Positions 45,536-56,856 of a stretch of 64,000 nt of DNA are shown piece after piece. Positions within the stretch are counted from its first letter, which is position 1, and each line of letters opens with the position of its first letter. The translations under genes and the position numbers were made by a program. The notes under the pieces are model-generated. The model had not been told where the DNA came from. It saw nothing but the letters and a program-made list of their open reading frames with translations, and did no database searches. This DNA comes from Agelaius tricolor (Eukaryota; Chordata; Aves; Passeriformes; Icteridae): contig JALJCS010000001.1 of the NCBI GenBank assembly GCA_023055355.1, forward strand, positions 105,011,881 to 105,075,880. The letters run 5' to 3'.

Positions 45536-48500
45536 ACACATGAGGGGATGCTAACACCAGTGGGAATCTTTACATGTGTGGGAGCACAGTCTCAAAACCT
45601 CACAGAGCCAGGAGCTTGATGTGACTGGCTTGCTATTGGCCCTGTTCTGAAAGTGTTTTATTCCCATATGTGTAAACTTAATGAAATGGAGAGGACAAAG
45701 AAGAAGAGAGGGATTGTTGCTTAGCCTAGGGAATCTGTAGCACATGATGAAGGAATTTCACTATGCACTGGGCTTCTATAGTCTTGGCAAGAATAGAAAA
45801 AAAAACTGCACCCAAATAGCTGAACAATTTTAATTTTTTTAAAAAATACAATATTTAACAATACTAAATCTACACCAGTGTCAAAAACTGACCCAAGTGA
45901 TGAAAGTAGTCTTCAAGGAGAAGTCTGGACACAAGAAGGACTGTATGTACCTTCAAGTGTATGATCAAGTAGGCTGTTTTTCATGTGAGGCAGATATTTC
46001 TGAGTTACTATTTTTCAGTAGGATTGTCTACAATCCTCTGTGTACAGCGCTAATCTGAAAATCTAGTTCTGTCTTTGTGGCCAATACTTTTTGTCTTTTT
46101 CTTTTGCAATGAACTGGAGTGGCTCTCCCCATTAACTGAAGATTTTCTTTTAAAAGCTACTGGGGATTTTTTTCCCTTCTTTCCTGCCTCGTGCCATCAC
46201 TTTAAGATTTCAGAGTCATAGACCAGAGTGCTTGTGTTAAATGAATATATTTGACAGGAGTTAAGTCTTTTGGGCATTGCAATAGGTTTTCCTCATCTTG
46301 GCATGTGAAGACTGAGAGTGTTCTTTGACACCAGCAGCAGAGGATGTGAGCACAGCAACTTTCAGGGCATCAGAAGTGTCAGCATAAGGAAAAATCAGCA
46401 AAAGTAGAGAGTGTTGAGGTAATTTTCCCACACCGTGCCATGAATTTAGCCAACTGGTGCTCCTGTGAATTCTGGGCTGACAGAGTTTCCTTCTTTGTTG
46501 CTAAATATCACATAAAGTGTTCTGTCAGCATCAAGACTTGTTCACTCCCCTTATGTAGTAAAATAAAAATATAATCCTTATGCCCATGTTTGAAATTTGA
46601 GCATAAGTTAAAAAAAAAAAAAGAATAAACCTTTCCAACAGGCCAAAACTGCATTTTGGAGGTTCATTTTTCAGAACATCATGTAGTCAATGCTGTCGAG
46701 AAGAGCTGAAGGCGAAAGATATGTAGGGCACAAGTACTAAAAATTGAAAATCTTACTCCCATTAAAATGCATGGGATTTCTGCCAGTTGCCATAGACATC
46801 AGTGGCAGCAACATCCTGCTATTTTTTTTCTGTTTTTACTTTCTGCTTTCCTCATCTTTTTATTTATTTTTGAATCCTGAGAAAATGACATAAAACACAC
46901 GTTGCTGGAATGGTTTCCAGGGCGTGTATCAGAGATTTACTAATGTTATTAGGATTAAAAACTATTTAGCTATGTTCCAAATTTCATAGCAATGATTACA
47001 ACCTATGGTCAGGAGGAATTAAACAGGTTAGGGACATCTGATCTCATGAGTACTGATAAATATGGTTATGGGTCTGAGTTTTGCTGCACCCAGCTGGGAT
47101 TTAGCTAAGGTACTTAAAGGGAAAAGTGAAAGGCTGAGCTTTCTTTCTGTGTGGCACAAACATCAGATGAGAAAGTGAAAGCTCTGAATCACCAGAGAGC
47201 TTTCCATTTTAGCATGGTTTTGAAAAGGAAGATTTCTGCACCTGAAGAGTTTTGCATATATGTATTACTGACAAAGTATGACTGCACATTTGTTTGCACA
47301 GTATAATTTCTTCTGTTTTTCTTGTTCCATTTTAAATTTCTAACCTCTTTAGTAGTGGTATTTTGCATGTAATCTGGATCTAATATCATTGCTCTAATAT
47401 GTGCCATGATCTTGAAATGAAGTAATCCACTGTAAAAAAGGGCTGCAAAAGTTGGTCTTTGAAGGAATTTCCTCTCCTTTCCACATCTCATAAATGTCTC
47501 CAAGCCAGAATTCCTGCTGCTTCTTTTCCTGCTTCAGCAGCTGAGATTCTTAGAGAGGTTGTCCTGCATCCTCCATCCCACCACTGCTTGTGGCACGGAT
47601 TGATGCCCAGAAGTTTCCTCTCTGTCAGGACTTGTCACTGCCACTTGCTAAGAGCAAAATGTGTGGACTAGGCTTAGGAATCCAGATATTGGCAATAACC
47701 TGGCTGCCTTCCTTGGGAACTTCTGAGTGGCTATTTCTATAAATATATCTCCATTTCTTTAGGACTTCACTCAGGAAAAGTATTGACTGAAAAGTGTCAA
47801 GTAACACAAGGACCTTGACTGTACTCAAAGCAGTAAAGGTTCAGAGTTGGGAATAACTATGTCCAGGATGGAAAGAAGCCTCTTAGTGTATTTTTCTCAG
47901 GTGTCTGACAATTCCCTAGATATCAATATTTGAGACTTCATTTATCAAAATGAAGAATGTCTTCCTATAACAACAGAGGGATCCTGAGTTTCCCCTTTCA
48001 CTCCTCTCCCTGTCAGTGCTGTTCTGCAACTCTCATATAAATGGATTCATTTAAACTCAAAGTATTAAATAGGTTCTTTCCCTTTAGGTGTTAGTATTTT
48101 TATGTTAAAAAACACACTTTAAAATGTCTTCTTGTCCTTTTGACCTCTAATAAAAATGTAATGATTTTTTTCTCAGCATTTTCAGTTAAAAATATGAAGT
48201 CAAATGGATTATATGTGAATTAAGAAAAAACAAGAAACTTAGGTAATGTATTCCTGAAAATTTAATTTCCTAAAAGAACAATATTTTTCTATACCTCATA
48301 AATATTATACAGGATCAACCCTTGAAAGTAAATAAAATGTAATTACTATTGATGCTTTATATGATATTCGGTATCTTTAAATGATAATCCAGGTTTAAAT
48401 CTTTGTATAAACTGAAGTAGTCTGAGTAATTTCATCTCAATTAGTGTGCCTTTTGTTTGTGTAAAAAACTATGCTGATTTTTTAAAAGAAAGTTAAATAC

Positions 48501-51309
48501 ATAAGTTATAGCTGCAAGAACACGAATTTAAGGATAATTAACACAGCCCTTAACACAGCTTCTCAATTTTTTTTGTATGGAAACGTCAGCAGAGAAGACA
48601 GCAGAGATCAGTTTGGAAGGGTGGGTTACTATAGAATGTGTGGAAAACCACAAACCATGTTGCGGTCTTTGTCATGGCAAATAGTTGGTACCACTTCTAG
48701 CAAAATAAAAGGATACCTTAAGCTGCTTCTCTGCTTGCAGTGTAATCAGTTTTGAGTCAGGATTTTCAGTTTAGGGCAAGAAATTACTCAACCATGTCCC
48801 CCTCCAACCTCCACCGCATCCCCCTCCCTCCCCTGCTTTTTTTTTGTCACTGATAAAACTGTAACTAGGTTTTCTGAGAAAGTACATCATCCAGTGCTTC
48901 CCCACGTCTTTCCTTGAACTACTTCTTTTGTCTGTCTCCATTACACCCGTGTGCAGTGACACAATGTTTCTGCACAGTGGGAGCTTGCAATCTCTGAAGA
49001 GGCTTTCCAGCATTGCTTTTTAGACTGAAATCATTACAATCTTCAATAGGTACTTGGATTTGAAAAACTAGCACATTATTATTCTCTGGACTGTCTGGAT
49101 GTAAAAAGAGGCTATTTTCTTGCTTCCTTTTATTTATTTATGTCCCTGGGTACACATTGCCCTTACACCTAACTTTAGTTTGTTTGGATCGCAATCGGAG
49201 CTGCAATTCAGATGTCTTGTGCTGTTTGTGTTTTTCTTTCATGTAACGTTTTACATTATAAATGAGAACTCTGTCAGAGAGATTTATATTTTGGTTCTAC
49301 TTAATGCTTTCGAGTTGCACATCCTTTTTTGTATGTGTAATTATCATAGTTATTATTATCACTAACACGGTGCAGCATATTGTAGGGTATGTTACAATAA
49401 ATGTTATGATGTGTAGTGTAACAGATGTTTGTTAATATGTCTATGATTTTTAAATGCCAACAAGTTGCATAGCTTCAGAGGACCTTCAAGTTATCTCATC
49501 AGATATCCTCTAAACCACAAGCTGCATCTGTTGTACCAGTAAAACATTATCCTGAGCCCAGGGACTTTGGTTAGGTTAATTTCTCATGGGACACAACAGT
49601 TGTTTCCTCTAGCAAGAGGAGGAGAGATCAGGATTCTAGCAGAACCTGAGGACTGTGTTGTGGCTGGAAATGGATTAGGAAAGGCTTGCCCACCTGATTC
49701 TGGCTATACTCTGTGGCCCTTTCTGCAGAAAAAAGACTCCAGACTCCTCCTGAAGTCCTGCTGAATTCACCAGAAAGGCAACTCCTCTCTAACCCTAAGC
49801 CTGGTGCATGTTTACCCTGGACATGTGAGCAAGTGGTGGTCAAATATCTCAGAAAGTTAAGGAAATTAAAAAGACAGTGCCACCATGTCAGGGAACATGT
49901 ATCAGCCTTGTTCTTTTTTTGTAACAAATACAAATCCCCCCTCCCCCAACTCTCCATTTTGACTGTTTAAAGGCTGTAACTCGATAGAACATTAAAGATT
50001 CATAGAATAGACTTTTCTAAAATATGCAAAATGGAAAATTCAATTTTTTTTTCATAGCTATTTCACCCATGCAGCAAGGCAAGAACAGGTACATACCAGC
50101 CTCTACAGTCTTTGGTCTTGTAATGCATATGTGATTTTCTCTTAGAGGATCAACTTCTGGAGTTCTGTTGAATGGTTACAGCTCTAGGAAAACCTGTATG
50201 ACAACAGTTGCATAGTCATGCCAGGGGAAAAGCACAGATCAACAGTACCAGCTGAGAACAGCCCAGATTGGAAATCACCCATGTTGTATTTTTCAATGAC
50301 AGTAAAAAAGATGCATCAGATCCATGGTTTGTTTAGAAGTAATGTAACCTTTAACCAATTTTGTATTGGCCACACCTGCAGAGGCTCTGGACTAAATTAC
50401 ACAGCTCTGATTATCTGTGGATGTCTTTTTCCTAATGCTTGGGAAATTTTTATTTTGATGGAACCTTTACCTGCACTCAAAAGAAAGAAAAAATCAGGCA
50501 AAAATTCCTGCAAGTGATTTTAAAAACTGTCTAAAAGCATTGTGAGGCTCTCATTGCTAATAGGTGATAGAAAATTCATTGATGCAAAGAGCTGTGTTAT
50601 TCCTGGGCATCAGTTTGATCCCTAAAAGACCAAGAGGTATCTTGAAGCAGTGAGAAGAATCAATTTTTCTAGCCTGTCTTGAATTTTTACTCAGGCCCAA
50701 GGAAAGAAGAACAGAGCACAGCATTTTCTATCAAAATGACAGAGCTGAGATTTGCTCTGTTTTCTAAGCAGTAAGGTTGCAGCCTGTTGCATTTATTGAT
50801 ATGTGGCTTATTGTGCTTGTGCTGCTTCCCAAGCACCAGTCCTGTCTTCCACGAATTTTGTGGCCATTTGAGGGTGGCACAACACTAACTAACCTTAATT
50901 AGCATAGAATGGGAGCTGCCAGCTGTAAGCTATCACTGGAATTTCAGTATACAGCCAGGTTTTAATAAATAAAAACACTGGCTTGAATCTATGCCAATGT
51001 TCTTCTTGCAGTCTCTGGATAATATAATTCTGTACAGTAAAGAGGGTGTCATGTTTTCCTAACATCTTACAGTTACTCAGCATTAACCTGCTGGGCACAC
51101 TGGGATTCTAAGGAACCTGGACAGAAAAACAAGCTGCTGCTGAAAACAACACAGGGATCAATATCTTGTATTACTGTAAAAATCCTTCTGGGCTTAAAAC
51201 CTTATTTTCTTCTGTTTGGCAGGGAGCCCCAGAGAGTTGCAAGGAAGGTGAATCACAGCACTTGTAGCAAATGTGTTCCAGCAGAAGGTGTTCCTGGTTT
51301 CATGGATTT
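45536..51309. other. Noncoding DNA, no supported gene
   Basis: Nearly 5.8 kb without a supported gene. A C-rich stretch at 48798-48833 would give closely spaced G runs on the minus strand. Frames at 47189-47503 (minus), 49628-49957 (minus) and 50218-50517 (plus) lack splice context or domains. A phrase 'gattcatagaatagac' at 50000 resembles the edge of an antisense CR1 but the neighbours do not continue the match. Confidence 0.5.
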
Positions 51310-51610
51310 GAAGGATTTTAAGGCCAGAAGGGGCTCTTGGATTGTCTTGTCAGACCTCCTAGTTAGCAGGGGCTGTAGGACATCCTGGTATTAATCCTTG
51401 CCTTCCATTCAGTAACTGCAGAGAAAAGGCTCTCCTTTCAGAAAAGTGACTGATCTTGACATCATTTTTGGCAGTGTTTTCTGCTGTTCTGATGGCTAAT
51501 TGTCCTTACTATGGTAAATGTGGGCCTTATTTTCTATTTACTTGTCTTTGACTTCCAAAAATCAGATCTCACCATGCCTTATTTAGGCTAAATAAACTTT
51601 TAAATTGTTC
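51310..51610 (-). mobile_element. Old CR1-related LINE fragment, antisense
   Basis: Plus-strand words run in the order expected for an inverted, very old CR1-type element known from turtles and archosaurs. These are 'ttttaaggccagaaggggct' (consensus TTAAGGCCAGAAGGGACC), 'tcagacctcct' (TCTGACCTCC), 'caggggctgtaggac', 'tttttggcagtg', 'ctgatggctaattgtcctta' (CCAATGGTTAATTACTCTCA), 'ctatggtaaatgtgggcctt' (CTGTTAAAAATTTACACCTT), 'attttctatttacttgtctt' (ATTTCCAGTCTGAATTTGTCT), 'tgacttccaa', and near the end 'taggctaaataaac' (TTAAGCTAAATAGA). The order is intact across 300 bases despite heavy divergence. Confidence 0.78.
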
Positions 51611-52025
51611 TGATTTTTGTGTGAACAGCTTCTCTCGTCTGTAACTCTTTTCTTGATTAGGAGAAAAATATCTCAAGGCCTAAAATGAAAGGTAGGCACT
51701 TCAAAACTTTAATTCCTCTCATCATTCTTTGTCAATTTTGACACATTAAATCACCTTCACAGTTTAGTTTCCAAACATACACAAGGTGTACAAGATATTC
51801 AGGGAGCTTTTAAGTAATACTAACAATAATTTGAAAAAGTAATACTAAAAAATATTGCAATAAGGCATATTTGGGAAACAGCATATTTTACCCACTGAAA
51901 ATCAAATTTGTGAACTCTACAAGACACCTGCATTACCTGAAGCAGTCAGGCATTTCTCAGCTACACCTAGCTCAACAACGAGATGAGTACATGAGAAAGA
52001 GGCATCTTAAGAAGCCCCGCATTTA
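51611..52025. other. Noncoding DNA, no feature seen
   Basis: The first 60 bases ('gttctgatttttgtgtgaac' and what follows) may still belong to the antisense LINE. Beyond that I see nothing I can name. Confidence 0.45.
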
Positions 52026-52097
52026 AAGCCTGATCCTGCTCCTGCTGCAGTCAGTGTGACAGGCTCCACCAGCTGCACTAGGGGTTAGATCAGGACT
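52026..52097. mobile_element. Third ancient palindromic MITE-like element, short
   Basis: 'agcctgatcctgctcctgct' and 'gcagtcagtg' at one end and 'gttagatcagga' at the other are inverted versions of each other (CTGATCCTG versus AGATCAGGA). This matches the edges of an old amniote element whose consensus reads GCCTGATCCTGCTCCCATTGAAGTCAATGG and its mirror. The middle is lost or diverged. Confidence 0.5.
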
Positions 52098-52627
52098 TTT
52101 CTGAACAGTATGACTGTTCCTGGCAAAGATGATACATTTAAATATGAAAAGTAATGAAGTAAGCATGGCAAACTGTGGTTTAGTTGGAATCTAATTTTCA
52201 TAGCTTTAAAAAAAAATTAGAGATAGATATCTCTATTGTAAGTATAGAAATACATAAAAGTAAGATACAGGTAAAAAAGATGGCTGCATAAATTAAATTG
52301 TGCCTGCTGAAGTTATTAACATCACAAAGCTACATGTTAGAAGTAGAATCCTGACCTCACTGGAGTAGAAGAGATGTGCTGCCTTTAGAAACATAAAATT
52401 TTCTTATTGATTTGAATTGGGTAAACTAAATTTTTCTTTTACTTCGTTAAAGAGCATAAATTCAGTTGCAAATATAAACTTGGGGCAGAAAAAATACCTG
52501 TTATAGATATGCAGGGGAAGGAAGTGGGGAATGTCGCAACGTCTTTTTGTGAAAATCTTTTCTTTAGGATTTTCCTGCTGAAGCTGAGAAGTTTCAGCAA
52601 CAAATGGAAACAATTATTATCTGCTGC
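52098..52627. other. Noncoding DNA upstream of the second LTR
   Basis: AT-rich sequence. Two overlapping minus-strand frames (52404-52613, 52439-52648), one of which runs into the LTR, have no recognisable content. Confidence 0.5.
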
Positions 52628-52916
52628 TGTAGAATTCAACAGGTCCACCTGTGACTGGCCCCTCTTAGATGTTTATAATTAATGGCCAATCAAGAAGGAG
52701 CTATCTCGGACAGAGTCCGGGAGAGCTGCCTTTGTTATCATTCTTTTCTATTCTATTCTTAGCTTAGCAGTTTTCTGAAAGAACCTTTTCTTTTCTTTTT
52801 AATATAGTTATAATGTAATATATATATATCATAAAATCATAAATCAAGCCTTCTGATCATAGAGTCAACATTCTCGTCTCTCTCTTCACCTGCAAACCCC
52901 TGTGACCACCGTCACA
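52628..52916 (+). mobile_element. Endogenous retrovirus LTR of a passerine-type family
   Basis: The element starts TGTAGAATTCAACAGGTCCA and ends CACCGTCACA. Inside are a CCAAT box (in 'ggccaatcaa'), the inverted words CTCGGACAGAGTCCGGGAG, 'ctttgttatcattcttttct', 'attctattcttagcttagc', 'agttataatgtaatatat', 'ataaatcaagccttctg', 'tctcgtctct' and 'gcaaacccctgtgaccaccg'. I recognise this sequence order from LTRs found in large numbers in songbird genomes. The length of 289 bp fits. No internal retroviral sequence adjoins, so it is a solo LTR. The six bases on each side (TGCTGC and GGGGAA) do not match, so either the ends are a few bases off, the target-site duplication has decayed, or the copy arose by ectopic recombination. 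Confidence 0.85.
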
Positions 52917-55464
52917 GGGGAAATAAGGAAATATAATTCCCTTCTGGTTCTGTTTAATCATGTGTGAGGCCAGGGAAGCATTGTTTCATCTTGGATAGGT
53001 AAGGATATTCTCACCACTTAAAAGAAGGCATCATCCAGTACATGAAGGATGTACTAAGTTTTCAGGATAAAAAATTGTTTTCAGGATATAAGAGATTAAG
53101 AAAACCTGCTGTCTGTCAGTATGCCATGACCACAGACAGTGTTGGCCAGACTGTCTTAGCAGTGACAATCACTGGTAAATCCAACTGGATTTTTGCATTG
53201 CTGGAGATGGATGTGATTCTATCACTCTCATTTATGGGGTGATTTTCCCTAGACATTTAGGAATACAGCTTAGTGCAGGAGAAAATATTAAATGCTCAGA
53301 GTTCTGAATGCCTGTGTTCATTAAGGATAAAGAGGTCTCAAAATCTTCCTTGGATTTTTTCCTCATAAGGAATTATAGGTGGGTTTTTCAACTTGGCATT
53401 TTAAATGGTAGGTTAGATATTTAGAGCTAGCATCCTGAAGAATTACCTAGGGTCCTAAATGTTGTTAATTTCTCTTCTTCTGTTATGTAGGAAGGAAAGC
53501 ACTAATAGGGAACTTCAGTCATATATTCTGAGAATTTTTCCAAACAGCAGAAATCTTTCCCTTTCAGAGGTCTGGATGATTTCCCAGTGCATCACCATTA
53601 ATGTCTCTGTTTATCTCACTTTATCCTAACTTCGAATATGAAGTAACTTCTAATAATTTCACTTTTTGCTTAGCACTGCAGAATCTATTATTGCAGGGCT
53701 GGAATCACATGCCATCTCAAACCCCAGTCAGTGCTGCATAAGTGCTTTGAATGATGACAGATCAAGAGAAAGAGGGTCTGAATACATAATTGCTCTAACA
53801 CACAGTTAATATTGGTGGATAAAGCTATGGGCACACAATTAAGAAAACATGCCTGATAAAACAGCTCTTTTTAAATAGATGGGGATGAACTATAACTAGT
53901 TACAAAGGCTTGCGAACTTCCCTTGCCTTCCCGAATGTCACTGCCTCAGATTGCCTTGGCAGCCTCATGTATAGTGTTTGCTTCATGCATAATGATTTCC
54001 CTTTCCCCCTTTCCTTGAACGCTTTTGCCTTTTCGACTAGTTACTGTTACCACCATTTAATAAGAAGCCTTTCCTTGGCTTTCTAATCGAAAACTTGCTT
54101 TTATCTTTCTTCATAAAAGAATTGAAATGGCTTCTCTCAGGTTTCTGTAGCCTCTGGGGAGATAAGGACCCTGCGGTTAACAGGATGAGAGATTTTTGTT
54201 TAGAAATTTTTATTTAGACAATGAAAAATGACCTCTGTAAACTCAAAGCGATCTTATTTTGGGGCTTTGGGCTTCTGGCAGATAAATCAATTGGGCCCTT
54301 GGGACAGCAAAGGAAAAACCTTTGCAGTAACTATGTCAGGACAACGCAATAGATTTGTTGTGAGGATGCAGTTGTGTTGAAGGTAGAATGCACTTAAAAA
54401 TAAATATCATTTTATTTTCTATAAAATATTCAGGATTTGGATAGTAAGCTTTTCGGCTGCCACAAGAAAATATATTTTTTTTGTTTGATATAAACTTGGG
54501 GAAAAGCCTGATTTTTTCTGGGAAGGGGGAAGCATAGGGAAGGGAGATGGGAGGATACAAAGAAAAGATGTTTTAACAATTAAATATTCAACTTCACAAT
54601 AAAGAACTTATTAAATTCTATCTTCTCTATTCCTCTTTTAGAACAACAATCCTTTTTGCTGATATGAAAGTCTCTTATGTGAATACAAGGCCTTAATTTT
54701 ATAATTTTAATTTTTTTTTTAAATGATTTAATTATTACCTAGCTGAGACTATGGCTTCAACAGAGAATCACAACAGTTTTCACACCTATGTGTAACCCTA
54801 AAGAACTTTTCAGATCTTCACAGCATGAACTTGCAGAACATATTTGCTCTGAAGAACAAGCGTAGCGTTTTGCTGTGCATTCTCTACCTGTTTCATGCAG
54901 AGTGCAGCTACAGAGTGAAAAGTTATGCAGACATAAATTGCAAATTTGACAAGGGAGCAAATGAGGAAACAGATGCTTAACTAAAATGTATTGATGTGCA
55001 ATTGTCAGTGAGTTGGTGGGTGTTGAATAACGCAGTTAAGATGCATCAATGATGCCTTATTTCATCTTAAATAAAAACTAATGTAAATAGAATTGGAGAG
55101 TGTGATACAAAGTAATGAAAGGCAGATAAATGTGTGTGAAGCTATTGTCACCCCACCAGATGCAGTCTGACATTTGTTTGTGCAAAACACCCACCCCTGG
55201 CAGTGGGCTCTCAAGCTGCCATAAAGAAGCAAGGTCTGTTGAGGGGGGCGTCTTATGGATCCAGTTTCCCATTAGGAGGCAGCTGAGTTTGGAGAAGTTG
55301 CAAGTTATGTAAGGTGTTTGGTAGTGGTAAATGCCACAAAAACCTTCATTACTATTTACTTGGTTAAGGAAGGCATGACTCAAGAGCAGAATTGCAAGTT
55401 TGATGGTTCCATGTTATAGAAGTAGACTGAGAATTTACATCCTATGTAGTGCTATTGTTTCAGT
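52917..55464. other. Noncoding DNA with a CpG-retaining stretch
   Basis: From about 53880 to 54360 scattered CpGs survive (for example in 'cttgcgaact', 'cccgaatg', 'gaacgctt', 'ttcgacta', 'tgcggtta', 'aaagcgat', 'caacgcaa') without an open frame. This is compatible with a conserved noncoding element but is weak evidence. Other frames (53042-53242, 54336-54560, 54757-54960, 55078-55383) are unsupported. Confidence 0.4.
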
Positions 55465-55539
55465 TTTAGTTTGTATTCAAAAGAATATAAACTAAACAAT
55501 GTATATTTATTTTATATTCAAAAGAATATAAACTAAATA
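55465..55539. repeat. Two tandem near-perfect hairpins, 41-bp period
   Basis: Hairpin 1 (55465-55496) pairs TTTAGTTTGTATTC with GAATATAAACTAAA around an AAAA loop with one mismatch. Hairpin 2 (55504-55539) pairs TATTTATTTTATATTC with GAATATAAACTAAATA around the same AAAA loop, again with one mismatch. The right arms and loop are identical over 23 bases (55474-55496 versus 55515-55537 apart from base 55482+41 context), so one hairpin was duplicated from the other. I do not recognise it as part of a known repeat or RNA. Confidence 0.85.
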
Positions 55540-56814
55540 ATTCCTATTTCTTTCATATGCTGTTTGGTTTTTTCCCTCAGCACCAAGACAGCTTCAGATA
55601 AAGAAAATCTAAGAAATTAACACAAGTGCCTTTTACAGCATAGTGGTGCCATGTGACCACTTAGCTGTCATCTACTTGTGGGTTTGTTGTTTCAGAACAT
55701 AAAGTTAGCCACAAAGCAGCACTTACCTGGATTCCTCAGTACCCTTCAGCCTACCAATAACACTGATGCCTTCTGTATCATTATCCCTGGGGCAGTAAGG
55801 TATGGGCTTGTAAATAAGGTATGAAATAATTTATCAGAATTATAACAATCAGCAGAACTGGACAAACTCACATTTATTTAATATGAAACAGTAAGAAGAA
55901 TCTCCTTGCAGTGAGTGAAACTGAAATCAAGCAAAATATCAGAAAAAAAGGGTCACTTATAGTTTTTTAATCCTGCAATCACTGATGTCCCAATTTATAT
56001 TTTGCTATTGCATGAGGGGAGAAGGAGTTTTTGAGAATGTTTGCATTTTTTCTCCAGTTTGCAAACATTAACATTGAAGTTCAGTTCAAAATTCCACTTT
56101 TGAACAGAAGAATCTCTTTAGAAAGCCTGGCAGTGCAGTTAAAATCAGACAAAATACATTAATTCTGGTTTGGCCAATATTCATCACGCTCCTCTCTCTT
56201 GCAAGACAGACATTCTGGAAGACTGTCCTTCTGTGGTTTCATTTTTAGCTTTGAAGGGCAAATTGTATCCTTTTTGCTAGACAAATGTATGTTTATGACA
56301 CCTCAGAATTGTGTGTGGTCACTGCTCATGCAGGTGACTTGTTTTTTGAGGTTTTTGAGGCTAGTAGTCCAGCTTTTTTTAGTTTGAATCCCATGGATTT
56401 CTGCTGTGCACTCTGAAGGCATTTTGTGAGCATTAGAGAATTCAGCCCTGCAGCCTCATGACACAGGCTGCAGTTTTGCTTGCAATATAACACAGTGGTG
56501 GTCAGCACAGGCCCCTGGAACACTTTTGCCTTGTGAACAGTTTGGATGTTGTTCCCATGCTGGGCTTATGCTGCAGGAAAAGCAGTTGGGCTCTCCTCAC
56601 ATGAAACATTAGTGGAAAATCAAATGCTTGGCAAGATGAGAAAGCAAACTGGGAAAGACTGCTGGGAGAAACAGTGCTGGCATCTTGGATACATTCTGCA
56701 CATTCATCTGGGCTGTGGGGAAGCAGGGTACCTGGAGAGCCACCCTTACTCTTCTCCTATGGGGCTTTTTTCCTTTTCTTCCTCTCCCCTTTCTCCTCTG
56801 AGATATGTCTGTGA
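55540..56814. other. Noncoding DNA, no supported gene
   Basis: Frames at 56199-56387 (plus), 56326-56523 (minus) and 56546-56848 (plus) are unsupported by domains or splice sites. Nothing else stands out. Confidence 0.5.
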
Positions 56815-56856
56815 GTTTGCTGTAGGGTTTGCTGCAGGTTTGCTGTAGTTTTGCTG
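56815..56856 (+). repeat. Short tandem repeat, unit about 12 bp
   Basis: The unit GTTTGCTGTAGG is repeated about 3.5 times with small changes (GTTTGCTGTAGG, GTTTGCTGCAG, GTTTGCTGTAG, TTTTGCTGG). Confidence 0.85.

Noticed and set aside
50000..50030. Possible edge of an antisense CR1 ('gattcatagaatagac')
   Set aside because: The next bases do not follow the expected 'gggttggaagggacc' wording, so the similarity is only to the short tail repeat.
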